From contig NZ_CP017990.1 in NCBI RefSeq assembly GCF_002208095.1, positions 4,464,001-4,528,000 of the forward strand: a DNA stretch of 64,000 nucleotides, written 5' to 3'. Shown here in pieces: positions 1 to 9,746 of this stretch (its first letter is position 1; every line of letters starts with the position of its first letter). The position numbers and the translations under genes were made by a program. The notes under the pieces were generated by a model that worked only from the letters and a program-made list of their open reading frames with translations, was not told the origin of the DNA and did not search any database. This DNA is from Enterobacter cloacae complex sp. ECNIH7 (GTDB lineage Bacteria; Pseudomonadota; Gammaproteobacteria; Enterobacterales; Enterobacteriaceae).

Positions 1-3
1 TTT

Positions 4-9
4 CTCCTC
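4..9 (-). promoter_or_regulatory. Ribosome-binding site of a gene beyond the left edge
   Basis: On the minus strand, GAGGAG follows the TAA of the B3/B4-domain gene by about 7 nt and is close to the window edge. It looks like the Shine-Dalgarno of a further co-transcribed gene outside the window. The related module at 45.2-46.8 kb has the same layout, with GGAGG directly before a DapA-family gene, so a DapA-like partner here is a reasonable inference. Confidence 0.4.
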
Positions 10-16
10 AATGGTA

Positions 17-712
17 TTACGGTTGTTGCTCTTCAATGAGAGTTACGTCAACCCGCAGACCTGGCATCATTGCTTCGAGGCCATCGGTCAGCATCTTCCC
101 GGCTTCGTGAAGTTTTTCCAGTGGCATTTGCGGCAGACTCTCCAGAATAAACCACATGTGCTGTGCTTCCACATCTAAGCGGGTTCTGACTCCTTGTCGC
201 CAGTTCCAGCGACGGCAGGTCACACCGGCATCATCACGCCAGATAACTTCACCTTGCGAAGGATATTCAACGGCGATTTCACCCTCTTTTACCGTATCAA
301 ACGGCTCAGTGCCTGTTGCCACAACGAGGCGTGGTAGCCCCTGATAGGCAGCAATGTTCTCGCCCCCCACCGGCACGGCGTAGCGAAGGCTAACGGCATT
401 ATAGAGATCAACGATGGGGTCAAGTGCTGGCATCGCGCCGTCACGTAATACACGCTTACGTAACGCATCAGCTGAACAAGGGGTGCGTTTAGGCTTAGCG
501 CCAAACGTCTGAAAAATCTCAGCCCATGCAGCTAAATGCGATTCTGCCCACTCAGGCTCACCGACAAGAACCGCTTCACAAGCTTCTCTCAGCGCTGTTT
601 CACCAATATCAGGGTTCAGCACCGGCGCAGCGTTTACATAGATACTGAGTGCCCGGAAACCGGGTGCAATACGATAAATTTCAGGGGCAATTGACGGAGA
701 TACTGTTAACAC
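17..712 (-). CDS. B3/B4 tRNA-editing-domain protein (copy 1)
   Basis: A freestanding protein of about 231 aa resembling the B3/B4 editing domain of the PheRS beta chain. Such free-standing homologues are thought to hydrolyse misacylated tRNAs, but the substrate here is unknown. Conserved blocks are FGAKPKRTPCSA, DLYNAVSLRYAVPVGGEN and VTCRRWNWRQGVRTRLD. The start is taken as GTG at 712, because AGGA lies 7 nt upstream and the paralogue at 45262-45948 starts at the equivalent place. The open frame continues upstream, but only through the divergent promoter and the xre gene. It is divergent from the XRE-cupin gene at 756 with a 43-bp shared control region. It is closely similar to the 45262-45948 protein across its length. 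Confidence 0.8.
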   Translation of the reverse strand: MLTVSPSIAPEIYRIAPGFRALSIYVNAAPVLNPDIGETALREACEAVLVGEPEWAESHLAAWAEIFQTFGAKPKRTPCSADALRKRVLRDGAMPALDPIVDLYNAVSLRYAVPVGGENIAAYQGLPRLVVATGTEPFDTVKEGEIAVEYPSQGEVIWRDDAGVTCRRWNWRQGVRTRLDVEAQHMWFILESLPQMPLEKLHEAGKMLTDGLEAMMPGLRVDVTLIEEQQP

Positions 713-755
713 GGAATAATCCTGTAATGACCAATTTAAATCATGATAATGACCA
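713..755. promoter_or_regulatory. Divergent promoter/operator of the B3/B4 - XRE-cupin pair, copy 1
   Basis: This 43-bp region separates the two divergent start codons. Read on the minus strand it carries TGGTCATTA twice as a direct repeat, an ATCATGAT palindrome and ACAGGATTATT before the B3/B4 start. The same elements occur at the same spacing at 45220-45261. This conservation suggests the operator of the XRE-cupin regulator, controlling both genes. Confidence 0.6.
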
Positions 756-1358
756 ATGACTAAAAAAGTCAATTTAATGACCGATGCTGGTTCGATTGCC
801 AGCACAGTAAATGAAGCTGTATCTCAGCGGATTAAGCTGTATCGCAAACAAAAAAAAATCTCCCTTGATGAACTCTCCCGCCGGGCGGGCGTCAGCAAGG
901 GTGCACTGGTTGAAATTGAGGGGTGCCGGGCAAATCCCAGTATTGCTCTGTTGTGCCGCCTGGCCGTCGCGATGGGGGTTTCGGTGGCAGACTTTGTGGA
1001 TGTCAGTTCGAAACCAACGGTGCATCTCATCGCTGAAGAGGAAATCCCCGAATTATGGCAAGGCGAAAAAGGCGGACGAGCCAGACTGCTTGCAGGATCA
1101 GGTGGCCCTGATATGACCGAGATGTGGATGTGGGAAATGCAACCGGGGGAAAAGTTTGCTTCCCCCGGCCACACAGATGGAACGCTTGAATTGTTTTACG
1201 TCCAGGAAGGCACACTCACACTGGGTGTACAAGATCACCTGTATCAAGTGAACACCAACTGTTCGGCAACCGCGAGAACAGACGTTGCGCATTGCTATGA
1301 AAACCGAGGAGCGAGCCCATTGGTGTTCATCATGACGGTACATGAGAAATCATCCTGA
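756..1358 (+). CDS. XRE-family regulator with C-terminal cupin (copy 1)
   Basis: A 200-aa one-component regulator. An N-terminal HTH_3 domain (about residues 22-80, with ISLDELSRRAGVSKGALVEIE as the helix-turn-helix core) is followed by a cupin_2 barrel (about 105-195, with PGEKFASPGHTDGTLELFYVQEG). Such proteins usually repress a neighbouring gene and sense a small ligand through the cupin. It is divergent from the B3/B4-domain gene and is a clear paralogue of the protein at 44617-45219, sharing the MT.KVN.MTD start and the HTH. The ATG at 756 is supported by that alignment. The ligand is unknown. Confidence 0.85.
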   Translation: MTKKVNLMTDAGSIASTVNEAVSQRIKLYRKQKKISLDELSRRAGVSKGALVEIEGCRANPSIALLCRLAVAMGVSVADFVDVSSKPTVHLIAEEEIPELWQGEKGGRARLLAGSGGPDMTEMWMWEMQPGEKFASPGHTDGTLELFYVQEGTLTLGVQDHLYQVNTNCSATARTDVAHCYENRGASPLVFIMTVHEKSS

Positions 1359-1420
1359 GAGTTACCCAACATACCGTTCGGTCCTGTCTCGTCACATATT
1401 CGTTTACAAGGAGTTAATCA

Positions 1421-1882
1421 GTGGATAACCCGCATCTCAGTTTTACTAAAGACCTGTTTACGGTCACAACCGATCCCGCCTTTTTTGAGCTGGAAGCCAT
1501 TCATGATTACCTTTCGCAATCGTCCTGGGCTCCTGGTATTGATATAGAAACGGTCAGTGTATCTATCCAGAACAGCCTTTGTTTTGGCCTACTGGATGGC
1601 ACAAGACAGATCGGTTTCGCCCGTCTGGTGACAGACTTTGCCACTTTTGGTTATTTGTGCGACGTCTACGTGCTGAACGACTATCAGAAAAGTGGCCTCG
1701 GTCGTTGGTTGATTGAATGCTGTCACGCCCATCCATTGATGTCACGCCTGCGACGGATAATGCTGGTCACTGACAGCGCCCCTTGGCTATACCAGAAAAT
1801 GGGGTATCTCCCGTTGAACCGACCAGACTTTGTCTGGCAGATCAACCGACCAGACATGTATCGTAAAACCGAAGGTAAATGA
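1421..1882 (+). CDS. GNAT-family N-acetyltransferase
   Basis: A 153-aa GNAT protein. The acetyl-CoA pyrophosphate-binding loop is visible as YQKSGLGRWLIECC (about residues 88-101), after the beta-4 strand FATFGYLCDVYVL. The start is GTG at 1421, with AAGGAG seven bases upstream. Family members acetylate amines on small molecules or proteins, and the substrate cannot be read from the sequence. It stands alone between the XRE-cupin gene and the restriction operon and is probably cargo of the integrative element. Confidence 0.8.
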   Translation: MDNPHLSFTKDLFTVTTDPAFFELEAIHDYLSQSSWAPGIDIETVSVSIQNSLCFGLLDGTRQIGFARLVTDFATFGYLCDVYVLNDYQKSGLGRWLIECCHAHPLMSRLRRIMLVTDSAPWLYQKMGYLPLNRPDFVWQINRPDMYRKTEGK

Positions 1883-2150
1883 AGACTGTTTGGAGAGTAA
1901 TATAGACTGTCAATCCGTAGGGCTGAGCATCTGCTGCGGAATAATTTGGCATATTCGCGAGACAACGTTGAGACGTCTGCTTGAGGCCCGGAACTTAATG
2001 TCAACTTAGCCATAGCCCATCTTCCACTTCTTTGCGCTATCTCGTTTATGAACCTAGTCATTCCGGGTATCATTTTGCGATTAGCATTCCAAAACCAAAT
2101 TTAAGATAGGCATGTTAGCACTATCGCTGCGATCGCCCCTGAGGATTTTC

Positions 2151-3860
2151 ATGAACAACGCCGAACAACAGTTCCTGAACGAGCTGGATAACAAATTCTG
2201 GAAAGCCGCCGACAAGCTACGCGCCAACATGGATGCCGCCAACTACAAGCACGTGGTGCTGGGGCTTATCTTCCTCAAGTATGTGTCCGATGCCTTCGAG
2301 GCGCGTCAGCAGGAGCTAATCACCTTGTTCCGCGATGTCGGCAACCCGGACAACATCTATGCCATGTCGCGCGACGGTTACGACTCTGATGAAGAGTACG
2401 CACAGGCGATTGTGGATGAACTGGAGGTGGAAGATTACTACACCGAAAAGAACATCTTCTGGGTGCCGAAAGCCGCACGCTGGGATACGCTGAAAACGAA
2501 AGCGATTCTGCCGACCGGTACGGTGCTGTGGGTGGATGAAACCACCGGACAGGATGTGAAGCTGCGCTCCGTCTCCTGGCTGGTGGACAACGCGCTGGAT
2601 GAAATCGAAAAAACCAACCCGAAACTGAAAGGCATTCTGAACCGCATTAGCCAGTACCAGTTGGGCAACGAGGTACTGACCGGGCTGATTAACACCTTCT
2701 CTGATGCCAACTTCAGCAACCCGGAATATAACGGTGAGAAACTGAGCTTAAAGAGCAAAGATATTCTCGGCCACGTATACGAATATTTCCTCGGTCAGTT
2801 CGCGCTGGCGGAAGGTAAGCAGGGCGGCCAGTATTACACGCCAAAAAGTATCGTCACCCTGATTGTTGAAATGCTGCAACCGTATAACGGGCGCGTGTAT
2901 GACCCGGCGATGGGTTCCGGCGGGTTCTTTGTTTCCAGCGACCGTTTTATCGAAGAGCACGCGGGCGAGAAGCAGTACAACGCCGCCGAGCAGAAGCGCA
3001 ATATCTCCGTTTACGGCCAAGAGTCCAACCCGACCACCTGGAAGCTGGCGGCGATGAATATGGCGATCCGGGGTATCGACTTTAACTTCGGCAGCAAAAA
3101 CGCCGATACCCTGCTGGACGACCAGCACCCGGATCTGCGTGCCGACTTCGTGATGGCAAACCCGCCGTTCAACATGAAGGAGTGGTGGAACGCGAAGCTG
3201 GAAAACGACGTGCGCTGGAAATATGGTACGCCGCCGCAGGGCAACGCCAACTTTGCGTGGATGCAGCACATGATCCACCACCTCGCGCCAAAAGGTTCGA
3301 TGGCTCTGCTGCTGGCGAACGGCTCAATGAGTTCCAACACCAACAATGAAGGCGAAATCCGCCGCAACCTGATTGAAGCGGATCTGGTGGAATGTATGGT
3401 GGCGCTGCCAGGGCAACTGTTTACCAACACCCAAATCCCGGCCTGCATCTGGTTTCTGACCAAAGATAAATCTGGTGGCAACGGCAAAGCACACCGTAAA
3501 GGTGAAGTACTGTTTATAGACGCGCGCCAGATTGGTTATATGAAAGATCGCGTGTTGCGTGATTTTAGCCGTGAAGATATCGCCAAAATTGCCGAGACCT
3601 TCCATGCATGGCAATCGGATAAAGACTACGAAGACGAAGCCGGATTCTGCTTCTCGGCAACGCTGGAAGATATTCAGAAAAACGGCTTTGTATTAACCCC
3701 TGGGCGCTATGTCGGTGCGGCCGAGCAAGATGAAGATGATGAACCGTTTGCCGAGAAGATGGCACGACTGACGGCGCAGCTAAAAGATCAGCTCGAAGAG
3801 AGTGCGAAGCTGGAAGCACAGATTAAGGCGAATCTGGGAGGGCTGGGTTATGGATTTTGA
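2151..3860 (+). CDS. hsdM: Type I restriction-modification DNA methyltransferase, M subunit
   Basis: A 569-aa N6-adenine methylase subunit. The N-terminal HsdM helical domain (WKAADKLRANMDAANYKHVVLGLIFLKY in part) precedes the catalytic domain, with SAM motif I DPAMGSGG at about 251-258 and catalytic motif IV NPPF at 337-340. It forms M2S for methylation and R2M2S for restriction. The ATG at 2151 has GAGGA eight bases upstream; an in-frame extension to 2112 lacks a good RBS. Its stop overlaps hsdS by 11 bp, giving a tightly coupled hsdM-hsdS-hsdR operon. All catalytic motifs look intact. Confidence 0.95.
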   Translation: MNNAEQQFLNELDNKFWKAADKLRANMDAANYKHVVLGLIFLKYVSDAFEARQQELITLFRDVGNPDNIYAMSRDGYDSDEEYAQAIVDELEVEDYYTEKNIFWVPKAARWDTLKTKAILPTGTVLWVDETTGQDVKLRSVSWLVDNALDEIEKTNPKLKGILNRISQYQLGNEVLTGLINTFSDANFSNPEYNGEKLSLKSKDILGHVYEYFLGQFALAEGKQGGQYYTPKSIVTLIVEMLQPYNGRVYDPAMGSGGFFVSSDRFIEEHAGEKQYNAAEQKRNISVYGQESNPTTWKLAAMNMAIRGIDFNFGSKNADTLLDDQHPDLRADFVMANPPFNMKEWWNAKLENDVRWKYGTPPQGNANFAWMQHMIHHLAPKGSMALLLANGSMSSNTNNEGEIRRNLIEADLVECMVALPGQLFTNTQIPACIWFLTKDKSGGNGKAHRKGEVLFIDARQIGYMKDRVLRDFSREDIAKIAETFHAWQSDKDYEDEAGFCFSATLEDIQKNGFVLTPGRYVGAAEQDEDDEPFAEKMARLTAQLKDQLEESAKLEAQIKANLGGLGYGF

Positions 3861-5262
3861 TGAATATAGTTTTGCAGATTTATTGTCCAATATTGTTGAC
3901 AATAGAGGGAAAACTTGTCCTGTAGAAGATAAAGGTTTCCCATTAATAGCGACAAATTGCATCAAGGATGACTCATTATATCCTGTTTTCGAGAAAGTTA
4001 GATTTGTATCAGATGACACATATAAAAATTGGTTTCGAGGTCACCCAAATGCTGGAGACATAATTTTTGTATGTAAAGGTTCTCCTGGCCGTGTTGCATG
4101 GGTGAAAGAACCTGTTTCCTTTTGCATTGCCCAAGATATGGTCGCAATACGTGCAGATCAAAGATTAGTTGATCCTATGTTTTTATTTTCATTGCTTCGT
4201 TCTGAGCAAGTGATTAATAAAATAAATAACATGCATGTTGGTACTTTAATCCCTCATTTTAAAAAAGGTGATTTCAAAAACCTCTATCTTTCAATACCTA
4301 GAAATCTTAAAATTCAGAGGGCCATTGGTTTGTTTTATTTCTCTCTTAGTGAAAAAATTGAGAAGAATAAAGAAATCAACCAAACCCTCGAACAAATGGC
4401 ACAAGCCTTGTTCAAAAGTTGGTTTGTTAATTTTGAACCCGTAAAGGCCAAAATGGCAGTGCTGGAAGCGGGCGGTTCGCAGGAAGACGCAACGCTTGCC
4501 GCAATGACCGCCATTTCCGGGAAAAATGCGGATGCGCTAGCGGTTTTTGAGCGTGAACATCCTGAGCAGTATGCCGAATTAAAAGCCACAGCAGAGCTGT
4601 TTCCGTTGGCGATGCAGGACAGTGAGTTGGGGGAAATTCCGGAAGGGTGGACTCTATCTGAAATTGGAGCGCAAATCGATATTGCTGGTGGGGCAACGCC
4701 ATCAACTAAAACACCTGATTTTTGGGATAATGGAGATATTCACTGGACTACACCTAAAGATTTATCCAACGTTAAAGACAAAATTTTACTGCATACAGAA
4801 AGAAAAATAACAAAAGCAGGATTGGGCAAAATTTCCTCTGGTTTACTACCTGTTAATACCGTGTTGATGTCATCACGTGCACCTGTGGGATACCTGGCAA
4901 TTGCAAAAGTCCCTGTGGCGATTAATCAGGGATATATTGCCATGAAGTGTAATAAAGAGTTAAGCCCTGAATTCGTGTTACAGTGGTGTTCTGCAAACAT
5001 GCCAGAAATTATATCTCGCGCAAGTGGTACCACCTTTGCTGAAATTAGTAAGAAAAATTTCAATCCAATTCCTCTTGTGAAGCCGCCACTTGAGCTTGTT
5101 AAAAATTATACCAAGCAAGTAAGTGCAATCTACTCGTTGATTGAAAATACTATGCGGGAAAATAATAGCCTAACCGAACTCCGCGACACCCTTCTCCCCA
5201 AACTTCTCTCGGGTGAAATTACCCTGCCGGAAGCAGAACAAATAATCAGCGAGGAAGCCTGA
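3850..5262 (+). CDS. hsdS: Type I restriction-modification specificity subunit
   Basis: A 470-aa S subunit that reads the bipartite DNA target. Two target-recognition domains (about residues 1-165 and 265-425) are each followed by a conserved helical spacer: [21 protein letters not shown] after the first and [11 protein letters not shown] after the second. The TRD-coding stretches (3860-4370 and 4650-5150) are markedly AT-rich compared with the spacers and with hsdM/hsdR, the usual sign of TRD exchange between alleles. The start is ATG 3850 inside the end of hsdM. The recognition sequence cannot be predicted here. Confidence 0.92.
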   Translation: MDFDEYSFADLLSNIVDNRGKTCPVEDKGFPLIATNCIKDDSLYPVFEKVRFVSDDTYKNWFRGHPNAGDIIFVCKGSPGRVAWVKEPVSFCIAQDMVAIRADQRLVDPMFLFSLLRSEQVINKINNMHVGTLIPHFKKGDFKNLYLSIPRNLKIQRAIGLFYFSLSEKIEKNKEINQTLEQMAQALFKSWFVNFEPVKAKMAVLEAGGSQEDATLAAMTAISGKNADALAVFEREHPEQYAELKATAELFPLAMQDSELGEIPEGWTLSEIGAQIDIAGGATPSTKTPDFWDNGDIHWTTPKDLSNVKDKILLHTERKITKAGLGKISSGLLPVNTVLMSSRAPVGYLAIAKVPVAINQGYIAMKCNKELSPEFVLQWCSANMPEIISRASGTTFAEISKKNFNPIPLVKPPLELVKNYTKQVSAIYSLIENTMRENNSLTELRDTLLPKLLSGEITLPEAEQIISEEA

Positions 5263-8200
5263 TGCTAAGCGAAGACGATTTAGAACAGCAATGCCTGCAA
5301 TGGTTTGCTGAACAGGGCTGGGACGTGCTGCACGGGCCGGATATCGCACCGGATGGCGATAACCCGCTGCGTGCCTCATTTCATGATGTGTTTCTGCGCC
5401 CGGTAATGCTGGAGCAGCTGCAAACCATCAATCCCCATCTCCCTGTTTCCGTGCTGGAGGAGGTGATACTGCGTATCGCCCATGCGCACAGCCCGGATCT
5501 GGTCGTCAGCAATAAAGTCTTTCATCACCTGCTGCTCAATGGCGTACCCGTTGAATATAAGCATGAAGACAAGGTAATTCACGATAACGCGCTGTTAATG
5601 GATTTCAACCATCCAGACAACAACCGCTTTATGGTGGTGAACCAGGTCGCCATTCAGGGAATAAAGCAGGTTCGTCGTCCGGATATCATTGGCTATATCA
5701 ACGGTCTGCCGGTGGCGGTGATTGAGCTGAAAAGCCCCATTGATGCTAACGCCGATATCTGGGCGGCGTTTAACCAGTTACAGACCTATAAAAACGAATT
5801 GAGCGATCTGTTTATCTGTAACGAAGCGCTGGTGGTGAGCGATGGGCAGAATGCGCGCATTGGCTCTCTCACGGCGGATGAAGAGCGCTTCCTGCCGTGG
5901 AAAACGGTGGCGAACGAAAATGACAAACCGCAGTTTGACTGGCAGCTTAAAACCGTCGTGCAGGGCTTTTTTAACCGTGAATTATTGCTCGATTATATCC
6001 GCTATTTTGCCCTGTTTGAGAATGACGGCAAACGGCTGATTAAGAAGATTGCCGCCTATCACCAGTTCCATGCAGTGCGTGAAGCGGTGACGGCGACGAT
6101 TGTGGCCTCGACCGGTAAACACCTGCCGTTGCACAGTAATATTCAGCCCGGTAGTAAAAAAGCGGGGGTCGTCTGGCATACCCAGGGTTCCGGCAAAAGT
6201 ATCTCTATGTGCTGCTATGCCGGGAAACTGCTGCAACAGGCGGAGATGAACAACCCGACCATTGTGGTGGTGACGGATCGCAACGATCTCGACGGCCAGT
6301 TATACGCCACCTTCTGCCAGGCACAGGATTTGCTGAAGCAGACGCCACTACAGGCCAACGATCGAGATGAATTGCGCGAGTTGCTTAATGCCCGTGAATC
6401 CGGCGGCATCATCTTTACCACCGTGCAGAAGTTTGCGCCGCTGGACGGTGAGCAGAGCCATCCGGCACTCAATCAGCGCAGCAACATCGTGGTGATTTCG
6501 GATGAAGCGCACCGTAGCCAGTATGGCCTGAGCGCCACGCTGGACAGACAAACGGGTGTCTATAAATACGGCTACGCAAAACATATGCGCGACGCGCTGC
6601 CGAATGCGTCGTTTATGGGCTTTACCGGCACGCCGATTGCCTCGGAAGATAAAGATACCCGTGCCGTGTTCGGTGATTATGTCTCTATCTACGACATTCA
6701 GGATGCGGTCGATGACGGCGCAACGGTGCCGATCTACTACGAATCCCGGCTGGCAAAACTCGACCTGAACCATGAAGAGCTGGAAACGCTCTCTGATCAG
6801 GTCGATGAACTGGTAGAAGACGAAGAAACGGGCCAGCAAGAAAAAACCAAAGGTGACTGGAGCCGTCTGGAAAAGCTGGTCGGTTCAGAGCCACGTATTC
6901 AGCAGGTCGCCGCCGATCTGGTTCAGCATTTTGAAACACGTAACACTGCCATGAACGGCAAGGCGATGGTTGTCGCCATGAGCCGCGAGATCTGCGTGAA
7001 ACTGTACGATGCCATCGTGGCGATACGCCATGAATGGCACAGTGAAGACGTTGAACAAGGGGCGATCAAAGTCATCATGACCGGATCGGCGTCAGATAAA
7101 GATCACCTGCAATCGCATATTTACAACAAACAGACCAAAAAACGCCTGGAAGCCCGCTTTAAAGATCTGAACGATCCGCTGAAACTGGTGATTGTGCGGG
7201 ATATGTGGCTGACCGGGTTTGATGCCCCATGCTGTCACACCATGTATATCGACAAACCGATGCGCGGCCATAATTTGATGCAGGCGATTGCCCGCGTTAA
7301 CCGTGTGTTCCGGGATAAACCCGGCGGGCTGGTGGTGGATTATATCGGCATTGCCAACGAGCTGAAGCAGGCGCTGAAAACCTATACCGATTCAAAAGGC
7401 AAAGGACAGACAACGGTCGATGCCAGGGAAGCCTTTGCGATTCTGCTGGAAAAAATGGATGTCATTCATGGGATGTTTGCCCGTTCGGCGGGTAAGCCGG
7501 GATTTGATTACACGGGCTTCTCCCGCGATCCGCTGGCCTTCTTGCGTGATGCCGTGAACTACATTCTGGGACTGGATGACGGTAAAAAACGTTACCTCGA
7601 TGTCTCGCTGGCGATGAGCAAAGCCTGGTCACTATGTAACACGCTGGATGAGGCCGAACCCTTACAGGAGGAATTCGCGTTTCTTTCGGCGGTCAGGGTG
7701 GGGCTTATCAAACTCGATCCGAAGGCCAAATTTAGCCAGTCCGAAAAAAACTCGCTGCTGAGCAAGATCCTCGATAACGCGGTTGTCGCGACCGGGGTTG
7801 AGGATGTCTTCGCACTCGCCGGGCTGGATAAACCGAACATAGGTTTGCTGTCCGATGAGTTTTTGGAAGAAGTGCGGGAAATGCCGCAGCGTAATCTGGC
7901 AGTGGAACTGCTGGAAAAACTGCTCAATGACGGGATTCATGCACGTTCCGGTAATAACGTAGTGCAGCAGAAGAAATATTCTGACCGCCTGAAAGCCGTA
8001 CTGCTCAAATACAATAACCGCGCCATTGAGACCGCGCAGGTGATTGAAGAGCTGATCCAGATGGCGAAAGCGTTCCAGGAGGCGATAGCGCGTGATGATG
8101 CGTTAGGGCTGACCCCGGATGAAATCGCCTTCTATGATGCGCTGGCTGAAAATGAAAGTGCAGTGCGTGAACTGGGCGATGATACGCTGAGAAAGCTGGC

Positions 8201-8393
8201 CATCGAAGTGACATTGAAATTGCGGCAGTCCACCACCGTGGACTGGCAGGTGCGTGAAAGCGTGCGTGCCCGATTGCGTATTCTGGTGCGCCAGACGCTG
8301 CGTAAGTATAAGTATCCGCCGGACAAAACGCCGGGCGCCGTGGAACTGATTTTGAAGCAGGCAGAAGTGGTGTCGAACAGCTGGACAGTCTAA
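5262..8393 (+). CDS. hsdR: Type I restriction endonuclease, R subunit
   Basis: A 1043-aa motor and nuclease subunit. The N-terminal PD-(D/E)xK nuclease shows PD at 140-141 and ELK at 155-157. The SF2 translocase has Walker A HTQGSGKS (306-313), DEAH (414-417), FTGTP and the late helicase motif QAIARVNR. It cleaves unmethylated DNA after ATP-driven translocation when assembled with HsdM and HsdS. The ATG shares one base with the hsdS stop (TGATG), so translation is coupled. There are no frameshifts; the system appears functional. Confidence 0.95.
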   Translation: MLSEDDLEQQCLQWFAEQGWDVLHGPDIAPDGDNPLRASFHDVFLRPVMLEQLQTINPHLPVSVLEEVILRIAHAHSPDLVVSNKVFHHLLLNGVPVEYKHEDKVIHDNALLMDFNHPDNNRFMVVNQVAIQGIKQVRRPDIIGYINGLPVAVIELKSPIDANADIWAAFNQLQTYKNELSDLFICNEALVVSDGQNARIGSLTADEERFLPWKTVANENDKPQFDWQLKTVVQGFFNRELLLDYIRYFALFENDGKRLIKKIAAYHQFHAVREAVTATIVASTGKHLPLHSNIQPGSKKAGVVWHTQGSGKSISMCCYAGKLLQQAEMNNPTIVVVTDRNDLDGQLYATFCQAQDLLKQTPLQANDRDELRELLNARESGGIIFTTVQKFAPLDGEQSHPALNQRSNIVVISDEAHRSQYGLSATLDRQTGVYKYGYAKHMRDALPNASFMGFTGTPIASEDKDTRAVFGDYVSIYDIQDAVDDGATVPIYYESRLAKLDLNHEELETLSDQVDELVEDEETGQQEKTKGDWSRLEKLVGSEPRIQQVAADLVQHFETRNTAMNGKAMVVAMSREICVKLYDAIVAIRHEWHSEDVEQGAIKVIMTGSASDKDHLQSHIYNKQTKKRLEARFKDLNDPLKLVIVRDMWLTGFDAPCCHTMYIDKPMRGHNLMQAIARVNRVFRDKPGGLVVDYIGIANELKQALKTYTDSKGKGQTTVDAREAFAILLEKMDVIHGMFARSAGKPGFDYTGFSRDPLAFLRDAVNYILGLDDGKKRYLDVSLAMSKAWSLCNTLDEAEPLQEEFAFLSAVRVGLIKLDPKAKFSQSEKNSLLSKILDNAVVATGVEDVFALAGLDKPNIGLLSDEFLEEVREMPQRNLAVELLEKLLNDGIHARSGNNVVQQKKYSDRLKAVLLKYNNRAIETAQVIEELIQMAKAFQEAIARDDALGLTPDEIAFYDALAENESAVRELGDDTLRKLAIEVTLKLRQSTTVDWQVRESVRARLRILVRQTLRKYKYPPDKTPGAVELILKQAEVVSNSWTV

Positions 8394-8427
8394 AACGTTC
8401 ATCGATTATCTTGACGGAGGTGGTTCA

Positions 8428-8922
8428 ATGTCGGTTACTGTAACAGTTGAAAAAGTAGGGGCGGCATTTGCATTGATCAAATGCCACCATAGGCCTGAAG
8501 CAGAATATGAATTTACTGGTGAGTTTCTCGGGCTTTCACACGAGCTGAAGTTTGCAGGGAAGAATTTACGAGAACTGAGAGAAACTGGCTGTTCTATTTA
8601 TGGAATTTATCAGGATGAATACGGCATGACCTTACTTCCTGATCATCCCGGCATTAAACTGGCCGAAATACTAGCGGTATCAAATATAGGACTGAATAAA
8701 TTTTCGGTTTACATGGGATGTCGCGAGCAAGAGATAGTTGAATTGTTGAACGGTTCAGTTTCACTGACGAAAGCTATGGCACTCCGGTTATCGCATGTAG
8801 TCGGTGGAAGTTGGTCGAAGTGGATGTTAATTCAAGAGCAGTTTGAATTACAGTTGGCACAACGAGAGATTAAAGAATTAATGATTTTGACTAATATCGG
8901 GGATGAGGTCGTTGGATTATAG
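8428..8922 (+). CDS. HigA-like HTH protein at the end of the hsd operon
   Basis: A 164-aa protein of uncertain role. The C-terminal two thirds read like a HigA/VapI-type XRE antitoxin domain: HPGIKLAEIL, then GLNKFSVYMGCREQEIVELLNGSVSLTKAMALRLSHVVG and a WSKWMLIQEQFEL block (about residues 72-150). The first 70 residues match nothing I recognise. It lies 34 bp after hsdR with a strong GGAGG, so it is probably translated from the hsd transcript. No HigB-type toxin is adjacent, which argues against an ordinary toxin-antitoxin pair. It may regulate the operon or act as an accessory defence factor. Confidence 0.65.
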   Translation: MSVTVTVEKVGAAFALIKCHHRPEAEYEFTGEFLGLSHELKFAGKNLRELRETGCSIYGIYQDEYGMTLLPDHPGIKLAEILAVSNIGLNKFSVYMGCREQEIVELLNGSVSLTKAMALRLSHVVGGSWSKWMLIQEQFELQLAQREIKELMILTNIGDEVVGL

Positions 8923-8951
8923 TAAAACAACCATCTTTAACTGATGGGTTT

Positions 8952-8976
8952 GGCCTTTCCATCCATAAGAAAGGCC
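8952..8976. terminator. Hairpin between convergent hsd operon and gp2-like gene
   Basis: GGCCTTTC and GAAAGGCC form a perfect 8-bp stem with a 9-nt loop in the gap between two convergent genes. There is no long T-run on either side, so termination efficiency is doubtful. Confidence 0.4.
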
Positions 8977-8994
8977 ATCGTTGTAAAAAATAAA

Positions 8995-9621
8995 TTACCC
9001 GCGACTGCAGCCGAAATTACGGTCCCCATCACCGACTATTTTAGTTCTTACTTTGGTCATGTAATCCACTCTATTCATCAAATCGCTATAAGTCTGCTCA
9101 AAGTTGTCCCTTTTACGATTGAGAAGGTATTTGCCATTTGGCGGGTAATTAACTAACTTCCCCGAGCTATCTATCGGGATGCCAAGCGCACTGTACCAAG
9201 CTGTTGTTATCATTGTTCTTATCGTATTACGGTTTAAATCGTAATCACCTACATGATAATAAGCATCCTGATTGAAGCACAGTATCAAATGGTAATGCCG
9301 CTTTCCATTTTTGGTATATTCTCGGACCCATGCGTAACGTAAGGTTGAATGTCGGGTATCAGGCCAGTCTTTCCGTTGAGTTTTAATATGCTTATCGTGT
9401 TCAAGCTTTGCTTTTAACGCACTGGTAAAGCGAGATATAGCAGCAGAGTCAACCCTAGGTTGAAAGAATGGGTTATCTATTTCTTCTGTATCAATTGGGT
9501 CATGCAGATCAACACGAAGAATCATTGAGTTAGGATGTTCATTGAGGGAGTCTTCAATAACCTGTTTGATTCTATCCCGATATAGGGATATGTGTGATCC
9601 GAATTCACTATCGTATGTCAT
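8995..9621 (-). CDS. YfjJ / inovirus-Gp2-type replication-associated protein
   Basis: A 208-aa protein of the YagK/YfjJ C-terminal (inovirus Gp2-like) family found in CP4-57-type elements and phage satellites. It carries an HUH-like motif, RHYHLILCFN (about residues 120-129), and tyrosines further downstream (YSDLMNRVDYMTKV), the layout of rolling-circle Rep-like proteins. That it nicks DNA is an inference; the family is not well characterised. The order alpA - yfjI - this gene matches E. coli CP4-57 (alpA-yfjI-yfjJ). Its start is ATG 9621. Confidence 0.75.
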   Translation of the reverse strand: MTYDSEFGSHISLYRDRIKQVIEDSLNEHPNSMILRVDLHDPIDTEEIDNPFFQPRVDSAAISRFTSALKAKLEHDKHIKTQRKDWPDTRHSTLRYAWVREYTKNGKRHYHLILCFNQDAYYHVGDYDLNRNTIRTMITTAWYSALGIPIDSSGKLVNYPPNGKYLLNRKRDNFEQTYSDLMNRVDYMTKVRTKIVGDGDRNFGCSRG

Positions 9622-9746
9622 ATAGCATCCTGTTTGATGATATTGGAGTAAGTGATGGATTTAATATATATTACCTATCATGACAACAAACCATTAACTG
9701 AACTGGGCTAATTATTCATTTTTGCTCTTGAATTAAAAACAATTAA

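Noticed and set aside
8944..9156. Plus-strand 70-codon frame after the hsd operon
   Set aside because: It overlaps the hairpin and is antisense to the gp2-like gene.
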